From positions 32,295,029 through 32,359,028 of the forward strand of contig CM072894.1 of NCBI GenBank assembly GCA_037013685.1: a DNA stretch of 64,000 nucleotides, given 5' to 3'. The DNA comes from Acridotheres tristis. Its lineage: Eukaryota; Chordata; Aves; Passeriformes; Sturnidae. Both the position numbers and the translations under genes were made by a program. The notes below the pieces were generated by a model, which did no database searches, was not told where the DNA came from, and worked only from the letters and a program-made list of their open reading frames with translations. The number at the start of each line of letters is the position of its first letter. The first letter of the stretch is position 1. Below are positions 1-13,012 of the stretch, one piece after another.

Positions 1-69
1 TTTTTAACCTGATAGGAAAACATATTCTTCTCCCAAAGGTGAATGGGAATGCTCGTGTTTATGGCTGGG
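1..69 (-). other. NXPH2: NXPH2 3' UTR, partial
   Basis: These bases follow the TGA stop of the neurexophilin-2 coding exon (complement of tca at 70-72) on the minus strand, so they are the first part of its 3' untranslated region. The complement of AATAAA (tttatt) does not occur here, so the cleavage and polyadenylation site lies beyond the left edge of the window. Confidence 0.85.
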
Positions 70-2504
<2,435 letters not shown>

Positions 2505-2740
2505 AAATCATAAAATCACAGAATGGTTTGAGTTGGAAGGGATGTTAAAGATCATTCAGTTCCAAACCCCCTGCCTTGGGCAGGGACATCTTCCAACCTG
2601 GCTTTGAACACTTCCAGGGACCTGTTCCAGTGCTCATCGCCCTCACAGTAAAGAATTTCTTCCTAATAACTAATCTAAACCTGCTCTCCTTCAGCTTAAG
2701 GCTATTCCAATTGTCCTATCAGTTATTTTTCACTAGAAAT
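2505..2740 (-). mobile_element. CR1 LINE 3' fragment
   Basis: On the plus strand the sequence starts with tcataaaatcacagaatgg and runs through diagnostic CR1 text (ttggaagggatgttaaagatcatt, gggcagggacatcttccaacctgg, agtaaagaatttcttcctaa). The tcata..aatca terminus is the complement of the CR1 3' microsatellite, so the element's sense is the minus strand. It is a 5'-truncated copy of about 235 bases, the normal state of avian CR1. Several internal bases of the consensus are missing between the gggcaggg and gaacacttcc segments. Confidence 0.93.
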
Positions 2741-5700
2741 AAATCCATGGCTGGGTGGAAATGCAGTGGGCCAGGTGTGTCTCTGCAGAAATACTTTATT
2801 TCCTTCTTCAGATTAAAAGCGGGGGAAGAAAAGACAACAGTGATCACTCTCAGCCCAAGACCTTGTGTGTCAACTTTCTGCCTCTATCTTATATTTTTTT
2901 TATGGCTGAGCTACGAACCCGGGGAAATAGGAGATTCTAATGGAAACAGTGACAGATGCTGATCTGTACCAGACCAAATAGCACTGCCATAATGATGCTG
3001 GGGGAAACATCACTTTTGCTGTGATGTAAAGTGCCTGGTGAAGCTCTGTCATGTTTACGTGTGGTTCTTCAGCCACTCTTAAGCCTGTCACCAGCCCAGG
3101 ATCAGCTGTGTGATGCTGAGAACGCTGGCCACCCCCACTGCCAGGGAAATCACTCCCCTGCTGCAGAGAAGTGACTCTGCTCACGTGAAGCAAGAAGTGC
3201 TGCACACGTTCACCCATCCCAAACGTGACCTGAGGCCTTCAGAGGCACAAAAAAGAGGCTTTTCTGCTGCATTTCTAGATTACAGCTGGGCCCAGGGGCC
3301 TGGAAGTGCTGGAATACCAGAAACTTTCCTCATTTGCATGGCTAAATGAAATGCTATTTAAAATGCTAATGACCACTCAAACCATGGGCACCTACAGCTG
3401 GTGCTGCTGTTAGTAACTGAGTCAGGGGGACAAGTGGTTGGATATTTTAAGGTGAAATATATGGAAAGGAAGCTGTTTAGTTCACAGGGGACTCTGGCTT
3501 TGCTGGTGTCTGCACCCAGCTCTGACTGTCCTCTGGCAAGGGCACAGGAACACCTCAAATATCCTTCTGGGCTACTTGTGTTCTGCAATGCTTATTGAAA
3601 TCCGTGCAATGGCTCTTTGGCTTTTCTCCCCTCGCCTTTTATGAGGAGATGCAGAGGACATTGAGCCATGTGCTCAGTGTATGTCTCTTCTGGGGGCTCT
3701 CACACCAGATGAGATGGCAGAGTGCTGCTCTCCCAGGGGCGCCTGGCTGAAGGCTCTGATAGGAAAAGAAGAAATATGTGGGTATAGGGTTGGGGATGGC
3801 TGAAGGGTGGGAAACATTAACACATGCTAAAGCCAGGCAGCTTTGCCACATCAATAACATATCAGGGCACAAGTATTTCAAGATCATGATGGTGAAATCA
3901 CAGAATTGCACCTTGCTAGACTACTGCTACTTTTATTTATGTATGTGTTACACCAAATGACGTTTACTCATGGGATAATGAAATACACTCCTGAAGCTAC
4001 AGTGACCTGGGCTATTTCATGTGGCAACAAAACAGCTTTCATAACACAGGAACGTGAAATCACTGATAAATTGAATTGTAAGGATGTAGTACTCCTATTT
4101 AAGGCCCAGGCAGCAATCCCTAGGCACTGCAGAAAGCTGTACCTTACACTTTGCTTGAGTATTTTTTCCCTCTTCTTTTTTGAAGCATTTTGCAAGGCTG
4201 TGGGATTCTCCAGTCTTGCAGAGCCTTAATTCTTGACTCTGCTCCATCCTAGTGCTGTTTTGTTCCACTGATTTCACTAGAGGGGTGAGATTCAGGAGCT
4301 GTCAGCTCACAGGGCTGCGGGGAAGGGACCTCGTGGCTCGGGGTGGTAAATTGGTTGTGCTTTGCAAATATTCAGTAAAAAAGGTGCTTAACAAAGAACT
4401 GCTTGGTTCTGCTCAGTGCCCGCCACAGCAGCAGGAACGAGGGGACACAGTTCAGAGATGTGAAAAATGTTTGTGCTTTTGTAATATAAAACCTTTGTGG
4501 CGTGCAGATTTTTTTCCTGTTTTGAATAAAGCTTTCTGCAATATAAGAGAACCCAACTCTAACACTCGGTTTTCCCAAGGCCCTTCCCTCACTGGCTGCA
4601 TTTTGCTGTTAGTGAGGAAGGGCCGAGGGCTTTGTTCAGCTGTTTATTCACATTGGTTAGCAATTTCCGGGCAATAAAAAAATCTGTATTAAAAGAATGC
4701 AGCACATGCTGGAAAAAAAACTACTTCCTCAGCATCTTTCCATTTCACTAGAATACATTGCTATAGTGAAAAATATTGCTGGTAGGGTATTTGAAAAATA
4801 CTAGCTTAGGGAAGTTAGTGTATCCATTTAAACAGATGGCTATTGCTGGAGTTCTCCTCCGCTGCACCAGTGTTTTCCCATTCCCTCCAAACCATCAATT
4901 TCCAAACAGAAATCACCTAATCTTTTTCCCTATTACAGAGGCTGTAAAATGGCACCCAGTTACCCTAAAATTTCCACGTGCCTGTAGATATTTTCCAGTG
5001 AGAAACACAATCTTGGCCCCATCCACAGTGCATCTCGCTGTTTTCTTTCGCCATGTAAAAGGCAAGAACAGCTCAAATCAGTGTGGTGTATTTATATTTG
5101 TGGAGTTAGAAACTTCAAACCTTTGGTTCTTCCCGTGCCCTCCTCTAAAAGATGGTAATTGTTCTTCAAAATCTCTCCCTTCCATGCACGATCCTGACCA
5201 CAACAGAGCAGCACAGGGTTAAATAACATTCCCTGTGAGCTATTTTTGAGAAATGAGCTGACACTGACGAGACACTGGTATCAGTAAATGCTCTATTCTC
5301 TCTATTTGCCCAAATTTGGGTTCATTTGGAACTCACTCCGTGCCTTTCTCTGTGGGCAATGCACTAAATAAAAGCAGGTGTCCCCACGCAAGAGTTAATA
5401 GTTCTGGTGCTTTGGGAATTTTATCCAGGTTATTCATCAATCACCAGCAATCATTCCTTCAGCTTCACCCCTGCCAGGAATCATTTAAAAACTCTTGGCA
5501 ATTAGCTGAAATGAATTGGTCTGTTGGAATAAACAGCTCTGAAGCACCATTGTGCTGCTCACTGGGAGTCTTTTATCCCACTGCTGGTGAGGAGGGGTGC
5601 CACCAGTCCCCTAGCCCCCAGTTTCACCAGTGAAAAACTCATACTGGGGGAAGATTCCAGTGGTCTCCTCACTCTCTGCTGCTTCCATGCCCAAGTGTCC

Positions 5701-6353
5701 CATGGGTTTACACTCATGTCCCCTCTGCAGCAGCACAGGACACCTCTCTGGGTTCCCTGTGCTAATTCTGGAACCTCACAGGCCATGAGGTAACGTGGTC
5801 CCATTGAGTGGCTGCACAAAAGCCCCAGTTTGAAGGGTGGTGTGTGGCGGGGAAGAGAAATACCTCTGCTTTATCGGTTTGAAAATTCAGTGATTTCAAC
5901 ACATTTATCAAGTTTTAAATAATTTATGTCTTGACAGGGCTTATCAATTTTGCAAAGCACACACATTAACCAGATACAATGATCTCATATTAGCTTTTTC
6001 AGCATCTTACACTGGAGTCCAGAAATATTAATAAAAACTCAGCCCATCATCAATTAAATGGAAAAAAACATAAAACTGTGTTCCATTATAGTCTTTTAGT
6101 CTTTTTTCCCCCCCAAGAAAATGATGACGGGCTCTAATAATTCATCAGAACAAGCTGAGCTTGAACTTTACTGATTATTAATTTTTTTTTTCAAAGAGAG
6201 AGACTGTGGAGGGTTTTATGGCTGCAGATGTGACTGCTGTCAGGAATGCTGCGAGGAATTTGGGAGTTAAGCAACATCTTTCAGCAGGACTGTATGAGAG
6301 TGTTCCATCCAGTCACAGCCTTATTTTTCAGGATGCTGTGGAGCTGCTTTGCA
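2741..6353. other. Intronic stretch, mostly unique, one small GC-rich part
   Basis: This is non-coding intron between two CR1 fragments. The longest open frames (148 codons at 4776-5222, 141 codons at 4252-4677, plus strand, antisense to NXPH2) show no domain or splice context that I recognise. The last part (about 5875-6190) is AT-rich with many TAAT cores and is discussed as a possible enhancer. Confidence 0.55.
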
Positions 6354-6484
6354 AAGATGCAAAAAGGCCAAGTTGGATGTGGCTTGGAGCAACCTGGTCT
6401 GGTGGAAGGTGTTCCTGTCCATCCATGGCACGGGGTTGGCTTTAAGATGCCTTCCAACCCAAACCCTTCTGTGCTTCTGTAATC
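6354..6484 (+). mobile_element. CR1 LINE 3' fragment
   Basis: The plus strand reads aggccaagttggatgtggct, then gagcaacctggtctggtggaagg, and ends with gccttccaacccaaaccctt and a decayed ttctgtgcttctg terminus. This is the 3' end of CR1 in sense orientation, opposite to most other copies in the window. It is about 130 bases long, and its 3' microsatellite has diverged from ATTCTATG, suggesting moderate age. Confidence 0.9.
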
Positions 6485-7127
6485 CACCAAGCACTGAGCT
6501 GCTGGTGTTAGTGGGACGTGAATATCCAGAAGAGAAGCTGAACCTTCTAACTGAGGGTGCCTTCACTCCTCAGGCACTCAAAATGCCTTTCTAGGTTCTA
6601 CAGCCTCCTCCTTGCTGAACTAAGGAAATAAACACTAGCAGGTTCTTGTGTCTGGTTTTCTCTCTTCTGGGGCAATGATTGACTCTTCAAAATACTCTGG
6701 TGCAAAGATGAAACTAAGTCAAAAATTCAGAGCTGACTTGATTTCTGTTTCATTTTGAACTGGATGATATAGAAGGACTGTGGGGTTCAGTGTGCCAAAT
6801 CCAGCAAAGATATCCATTCTGGGGGGAAACTGCAGAGCTGGGAGTCAGGGGTGCTGATCTCCAGCTGGACAGTGGCAGAGTACTCAGATTTCTCAAAGTC
6901 TCCCAGACAAGTTAGGGAGACAACTTAGAAATCTTTAAATGCTATTGCAATTTTCTTTTACTCCAGGAAGGTAGTCAGAAATCCCCTGTTCAATAACTAA
7001 CAGAACTGGACTATTTTAACAATTTTACCCAGCCTTGTGCAGTTAAAAATACAGTAAGAAGATGCTTCAGCAGAAAAGAAAGCCTTCACGATTGAACCTT
7101 GCAGCCCATTACATTTTCTGCTTGTAG
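6485..7127. other. Intronic spacer between two CR1 copies
   Basis: No gene, RNA or repeat is recognised here. The piece lies between a plus-strand and a minus-strand CR1 fragment and has ordinary intron composition. Confidence 0.5.
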
Positions 7128-7710
7128 ACAGAATCATTGAATCATTAAGGCTGGAAAAGCCCTTTGAGATCATGGAGTACAACCTTTGACAGAACACCAC
7201 CACTTCAGTCAGACCCTAACCCTAACCCTAACACTTGCAAGGGTGGTAACTCCACCACGTCCCTGGGCAGCCCACTTCAGTGCCTAATCACCATTTCTGT
7301 GAAGAAATTCCTCCTAATGCCCAACCTAAAGGTCCTCTGGCACAGCTGAGACCATGAGCTCTCATCCTGTTGCTGATGTCCTGGGAGCAGTGCCTGAGCC
7401 CCAGAGCCTCCTTTTCTCGAGGCTGAGGCCCCTGAGCTCCCTCAGCCACTCCTGGTACTCCAGATCTTTCCCCAGCTCCGTTCCCTTCTCTGGACATGTT
7501 TCATCCCCTTGCTGTCCTTCCTGAACTGAGGAGCCCAGAACTGGACACAGCACTCGAGGTGTGGCCTCACCAGTGCCTGGTCCAGGGAATCACTTCCAGA
7601 ATCACTGCCCTGCTCCTGCTGGCCACACCTTCCTGACAAAGGCCAGGTGCCACTGGCCTTCTTGGCCACCTGGCCACATCTGGGCTCACATTCAGCCAGA
7701 CAGGACCTCT
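7128..7710 (-). mobile_element. CR1 LINE fragment, about 0.58 kb
   Basis: On the plus strand it begins with cagaatcattgaatcatt and ggctggaaaagccctttgag, continues through gaagaaattcctcctaatgcccaacctaaa, cttttctcgaggctgag, ctccctcagccactcctgg and cccagaactggacacagcac, and ends near gggctcacattcagcc. These are successive blocks of the CR1 3' region in antisense, so the element lies on the minus strand. The wording differs from the copy at 34.5 kb, which points to another CR1 subfamily. It contains the telomere-like triplet at 7214-7231. Confidence 0.92.
7214..7231. repeat. Three perfect CCCTAA telomere-type units
   Basis: Three uninterrupted CCCTAA hexamers, the vertebrate telomere repeat in C-strand orientation, sit inside the CR1 fragment at 7128-7710. 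The related copy at 8.9 kb has non-telomeric text at the equivalent place (attgacccggcactgcc). Three units are too few to claim a telomere-derived insertion; local mutation or slippage from an accctaac-like CR1 variant is the simplest explanation. Confidence 0.85.
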
Positions 7711-8887
7711 GAAAGGGACACTGCCATTCCTCCTCAAACCATCTGAGGGAGAAAGAGCTCTGTCTACACCTGCATCAGCCAGTGAAGGTACAGCTTGAAA
7801 TCTTTAATGAGAATATGAGATGATAACATCCAAATAATCCACAGACAAAGATACAGATCTAAAAGGAGTATGTTGGGAGAAATTTCCAATCTCAGATACA
7901 ATTTTATTGCATGTTTTTTAAGCAAAATTGACGCTTCAAACTCAGTATCATATTTTACAGGGAAAAAAAACCCCACTTTAAAATTCTCCAATTTGTGCAA
8001 GCAAGCAAAATACTATTTTACTAAAACAGCACTTCAGTAAAGAAACAAAACTGGGAGGAAGAAGCAGCAAAAGAAAAGAGTGAAAATTAAAAATAGAGCC
8101 TGCAAAGATTTCCTATTTCAAAAATGTGCCTTCTTCACAACCCTGACAAGTAGTTTTAGGTTATCTGAAGTATTCCCTCCAGCCACAATCGGATAAATTG
8201 CTTAGAGCATAGATTGCTTTTAAATTATATCCATGCATTGAATTGATCTACCTTTTTGCTGAGAGAACAGAAAATTTGTTCTGAGAAATGTTTCTTGCCA
8301 AAAAATGTGCACCAATTCTCTTCTTGAAGACTTTGACTGTTTGGATTCCCCTCTCCCCACCTTAAATCTAAATTAAAGATCTGTGAGATGAAAATTAGGT
8401 CTCTTATTTGTATGTTTGTTGGGGAACAACTTTTAAAATATTGTCTTAGATATCACTAAGTTGTTTTAGTTTTTCACTATATATAAGGCATTCTGGAAAT
8501 GTAAACCTTTTTGTGAAGGGTCTGAACAAGTCTTGTATAAAAATATCAAATTGAGATACAGAAGATACAGAAAACTTAGATTATTATTATATTAGCACCA
8601 AATAACCCCCAGTGATTCTCAAATGGCTTTTTCAGTCTCTTTGTGCATTTTCTTGAAATTCAGGCTGAATTCTCACAATCTATTTTGCACTGAGCTTCAC
8701 TGGTACTATGGGCACATGTACTGTCTTACCAGACTGAGATGTGCTTTTAGGATGGAGATCTGGCGTTTAGTTCTTTTCAGCAGACATTTAGAAGACAATC
8801 CTGTTCCCCTGGAAATCCTGTGAGATGCGCCAGGTGTTTTCAATCTACACTGAAGTTGTGCTGCTTGCAGGTGCAGCTCGTGGAGTC
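7711..8887. other. Intronic stretch without recognised features
   Basis: This is AT-rich intron with no convincing open frame, structured RNA or repeat. It contains ordinary A-runs and one pyrimidine-rich stretch near 8340-8365. Confidence 0.5.
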
Positions 8888-8972
8888 ATTTAGGTTGGAA
8901 AAGACTAAAAAACATCGAGTCCAGCCATTGACCCGGCACTGCCAAGTCCCACTAAACCCTGTCCCTAAAAAC
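8888..8972 (-). mobile_element. Short CR1 LINE fragment
   Basis: The plus strand reads gagtcatttaggttggaaaagac, then catcgagtccagccattgac, cactgccaagtccca and ctaaaccctgtccctaa. These match the antisense of the terminal part of a CR1 subfamily whose 3' end carries catttaggttggaaaagacc. Only about 85 bases are recognisable; the sequence to about 9062 could be degraded remainder. Confidence 0.87.
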
Positions 8973-11900
8973 CACAGCAGCTTGCAGGACCAAACCCCAA
9001 CCCAGCCTCCTGTTCCTGCAAAGGGAAGCAGGGACACCCAGCCCCTCTGCCAAGCCAGCACCTGCAGTCTGCTGAACTTTACAGTTAATAATTTCCCCTC
9101 CTGCTTATTTCCTTAATGCCTGGGAGATTTCTCTTTAGTGTGCCGGGATCAGTTCATTAAAATACTAATTTCAGGCGGTAATTATCTGTGTGTGTGAGCG
9201 CTGCCGGTGGAACCGGGGCTGTGCTGATACGCTCTGGGCTGCAGGAGACTGCCCAGATGCTGAAGTCCCTGGAAGCTCTGGGCAGGAGTCACCCTGGTGG
9301 CTCAGCTGGAGCCTGGCTGGCAAAGATTTCTGGCAAGGAAATGTTTTAAGAATCGTAGTTAACTGTGAAAGCTGCCTGGTGTGGCAGGGAAAGTGCGTGA
9401 ACAGAAAACTGCTGTGTCTGTTAGAAATGAACCTGACTTCACTGAAGTTGTCATGAGGGTTTTTCATGCCTTGTAAAGTTTAAATTAAAAATCAATTATG
9501 GAAGAGCCCTTAATCTCCTCTCTGGAGTTGTTTCATGTTTGGATGTGAACTGTGAGACCCCGGTGACCTCCCTCAGTGCTAAATGCGACATAGCAAAGGC
9601 TGCCTTTTCTCTCTTCCCACTCATGTGCAATTATTCAATTTTTTACTGCATTATGAAGAGGAGAGTTTTAATAATCGAACCAGATTAAAAGAATGAAAGG
9701 ATGCTTCTGATGAGTTAGAAACAGAGAGAAGCTGTGCATTTCTAGCAGATTTCAAGCTCTGTATTATTACAACGCTAAGAGATGATTAACAAAGAAAAAT
9801 ATTACAGTTATCTACTCCCTTTGAGAGCTTAACTAATGAACCTCTACCAGCTGCTCTTGAAAAATCAGTAACACTATCACTATCAATTTCAAGACAAAGC
9901 ACAGCTGACAGATGTTTGAAGTGATAAATCAGGCTGCACAAGGATTAAAATAACAAGCCCCAAACGGCCTTTAAAAGACAAAGGTGCTGCAGTGAACTAT
10001 TTTCAGCCACTTTGGATCCTGTCAAAAGTTAGATCACTGATACAATTATCTTGCAAAACAGTAATGACCAAAGTAATATGTTATGAAAAATCTAACAATG
10101 GTGATACTTGAGCCAGGCTTTTGAAAAGAACAGGTTTGATAGTCATTTGTGCTTTTAATGGCAGAACTGAGAATGCTTCCCTGAATACTACTTCTGGGAA
10201 TGAGTGATGAAAAGTGAGCACTGGGCTGAAGCATTAAATATAACCGAATTGCATTCTTGTACATTTTAATTAATCTTTTTTTTAAAGCAAGAAGTTACAT
10301 TTTAATAGGCAATGAACACTATTATTTAAATCAAGCATAAGATTTTTGTGTTCCTTCACTGCAGGCTGGATTTTTTAACAACCTGCTGGTGACGTGATGG
10401 AGATAAAGATCCTGAAGAACAGCGTGTGTGCTTCCGATGCCTTTAATGGGAAACAACTGTAGGCAGGGGAGAGTGACCAGAAACAAATCCCGTGTTTGTG
10501 GACTTTGCCCCAGCTTTTACAGTGCGTCTTGTCAGAGTGTGCACTTCCTTCCTAACTCTCGGCTGGGTTAGGAAGGAAATGCTCTGTTTAAAGCATTAAA
10601 AGGTGTTTTTCTGGCACCACTCTTGGCTCAGGCAGGGTCACCACAGAGCTCAGAGTGGAAAGCTCCCAGTGGAAAAGAGCTGCCCTAAGTGCTTTCAGCA
10701 CTGACATCTCAGTAAAGCTGTGGTCACCCCAAGTACCTGGGCAGGCTCCTGCTACAGAACCAGTTAACTGGGGATATCCAGTGACTCTTGAATTCCTCCT
10801 GAATCCTCCTGCTGTTTGAAGGAAGTGTGTGAATGTATCCAAGAGTCCATCAGCTGGGCAGGGACAGGGGAAATTGTCTAATACTCTCAGGTTAAAAGCT
10901 CTCTTCCAGAGAACACTTTTGTTTTCTCCAGGGATGATGTTTCTTCCTGGAAACCCTGAGCAGCACGGTCAGACCCAGGCTCTGGGAGCTGCTCAGTGCA
11001 TTCGTGTCATCTTCCTAAGAAATGTATTTGTGCTCCAAAGTTTTGTGAGAGAAACACGTGGGAAGTGCAGGAGCAGGCTGGACTGGTAGTGGCACAGAGG
11101 CACAGGGACCCGCTGCTGCTCTGGCAGTGCCTGGTGATGTGGATCAGGCTGCCCAGGAAGCACAGCAGAGCAAACCACAGGGCTGAGGCTGCTTTGGAAA
11201 CGCAGCCCAGGGATGTGAGGGTCACACACTGGGGAGAAGCTCCTCCACTGACATCTCTTCGCCAAGATGGACACCCGGGAAAAGGCTGGTGGTGAGCCCC
11301 AGGACTGCACCAAAACCTGTCGCTTGCTGGACAAGCCCTTTGTCACTGCCGTTCCCCACGTGCTCCAGATGACAGCACAGGTTTGGGATGAAGGCCAGGC
11401 TGAGGGTTGTCCTCCTCCCCACCATGCAGCCAGGGTGGAAGCTGGGGCTGTGCTGGAGCTGCCTGTCCCCACGCCTGCTCACAGCTTGTGTCCTCCCTGC
11501 TGAATGCGTGGAAGGCCACAGCAGTTTTCTAAATTAAATTAAAATTATTTTTCCTTTTCAAAGCACTTAGCTTGAGGTAGCCCACTGGGGCACTTGGAGG
11601 TATTTCACTGCTGCCTACACACACGCATGCCTGCTGCTTTCCTAAATAAAAATACGTTTTTAAAAGAAGAGAAAATCATTGACTGCGGCTGCCTGATTAT
11701 TAAGTTTTAAGGTGAAACAACATTAGCTTTTGCCTGGCATGAGCCAGCCACGCCTGCAGTCATTGTGTTCTTCATAATGGTGTACTAACAGTGACTTCAT
11801 ACTGTAAGGTCCTATTTAAACCCAATTTTAATCCCTTTTAATTTATTCAGCCATTTTTTATGTCCCCACGAACAGGAAAATCAGAATTCCTTTTCAAAAA

Positions 11901-12902
11901 AACCCAAAATGACAGGTTTAAGACACTTTGAAAATGACAAGGTTCAAATGTGAAATCCAGTCACCATGTAAGTTTTAACAGGGCTTAATTAGAAGTTGGT
12001 CAGTCATCTGCCCTGATATAATAAATCCATGACTTGTGTTTAACAAAGGGAGATGAGTTTGACACCTAGATTGCCTGCAAGAATGGCACAACATGTGCCT
12101 GGTTTGTTCCCTTGAGGGAATTTATCAAGATAATTAATATCTAAGATCTTTGTAAATGCACTGTAAGAATAGAAAGAGGATCTGAAGACAGAAAGGCTTA
12201 GATCAGATGAAAATGTTACATTCTAGCACAATAGGAGTTAATACAAATTGCTGTCATTTGCATGCAAAAATATAATTTCAAACCTATTTGCTCCACATCT
12301 GTATCAAACAAGAAGGGAGCACATTCAACACATCTTTACATCTTCCAATCTTTCTTTACTGTGAATTACAGTGCACATAACCCCAAGTGTTAATTTGGTC
12401 TCATTTCACTATGCATTTGATGTATTCCAATTGGCATATAAAGAGTAACATTTCCAGGTTGTGTAAAAGAACTGTACTAGCAGGGTGCTTGCAGTTGGTG
12501 AAACAAGCCCTGACAGCAGATAAATCATCCAGGAGGGCTGGGGGTGAGGGGAATGGCACTTTAGCATGTGGCTTTTAAGGCATACGTGTCTGAAACACAT
12601 ACCCCAGGAAATGTACAATCCTAGAAACTGGGCAGGGGGAAGTGCTCAGTGGTACTTTACAGGAAAAGCTGCATAAAAGCATGACCTGAAAAAATCTTTC
12701 CTGTATTAGCACAAATAATGCAAACTGGAATGCAAATATCAGTGGATCAGGGGATTCAGCCAGCTGGACCCCAAACCTGCAAAACCTCCAAAGGCCTGAA
12801 CTTGAGGTCAGTTTAAATAAGCCCTCAGTGAGAAATCTCAGCTCTGTTGGCTTCTGTCTTCACTTACAACAGACTTTTCTTTCACCTCTTCAAAAGTTTA
12901 GA
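8973..12902. other. Intronic stretch with candidate conserved blocks
   Basis: No exon or RNA gene is recognised. Three kinds of sequence alternate: GC-richer unique sequence around 10.6-11.5 kb with overlapping meaningless open frames on both strands, AT-rich repeat-free blocks (9640-10010 and 11640-11860) that look like candidate regulatory elements, and plain AT-rich intron. None resembles a known transposon. Confidence 0.5.
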
Positions 12903-13012
12903 TAATCATAGAATCACAGAATGGTTTGGATTGGAAGGGATCTTAAAGATCATCTTATTCCAACCCCCAGCGAGGGGCAGAGATCCTTCAGCCAGGAATG
13001 TTCCATGGATAC
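12903..13012 (-). mobile_element. CR1 LINE 3' end fragment
   Basis: The plus strand starts atcatagaatcacagaatgg and continues tttggattggaagggatctt, aaagatcatcttattccaac and ccccagcgaggggcagagat, a close match to the antisense of the CR1 3' terminus. The element is in minus orientation. Clear similarity fades after about 110 bases. Confidence 0.93.

Noticed and set aside
7362..7746. Several 60-75-codon open frames at 7.3-7.7 kb
   Set aside because: They fall within the CR1 fragment at 7128-7710 or just beyond it, and on the wrong strand or frame to be its polymerase.
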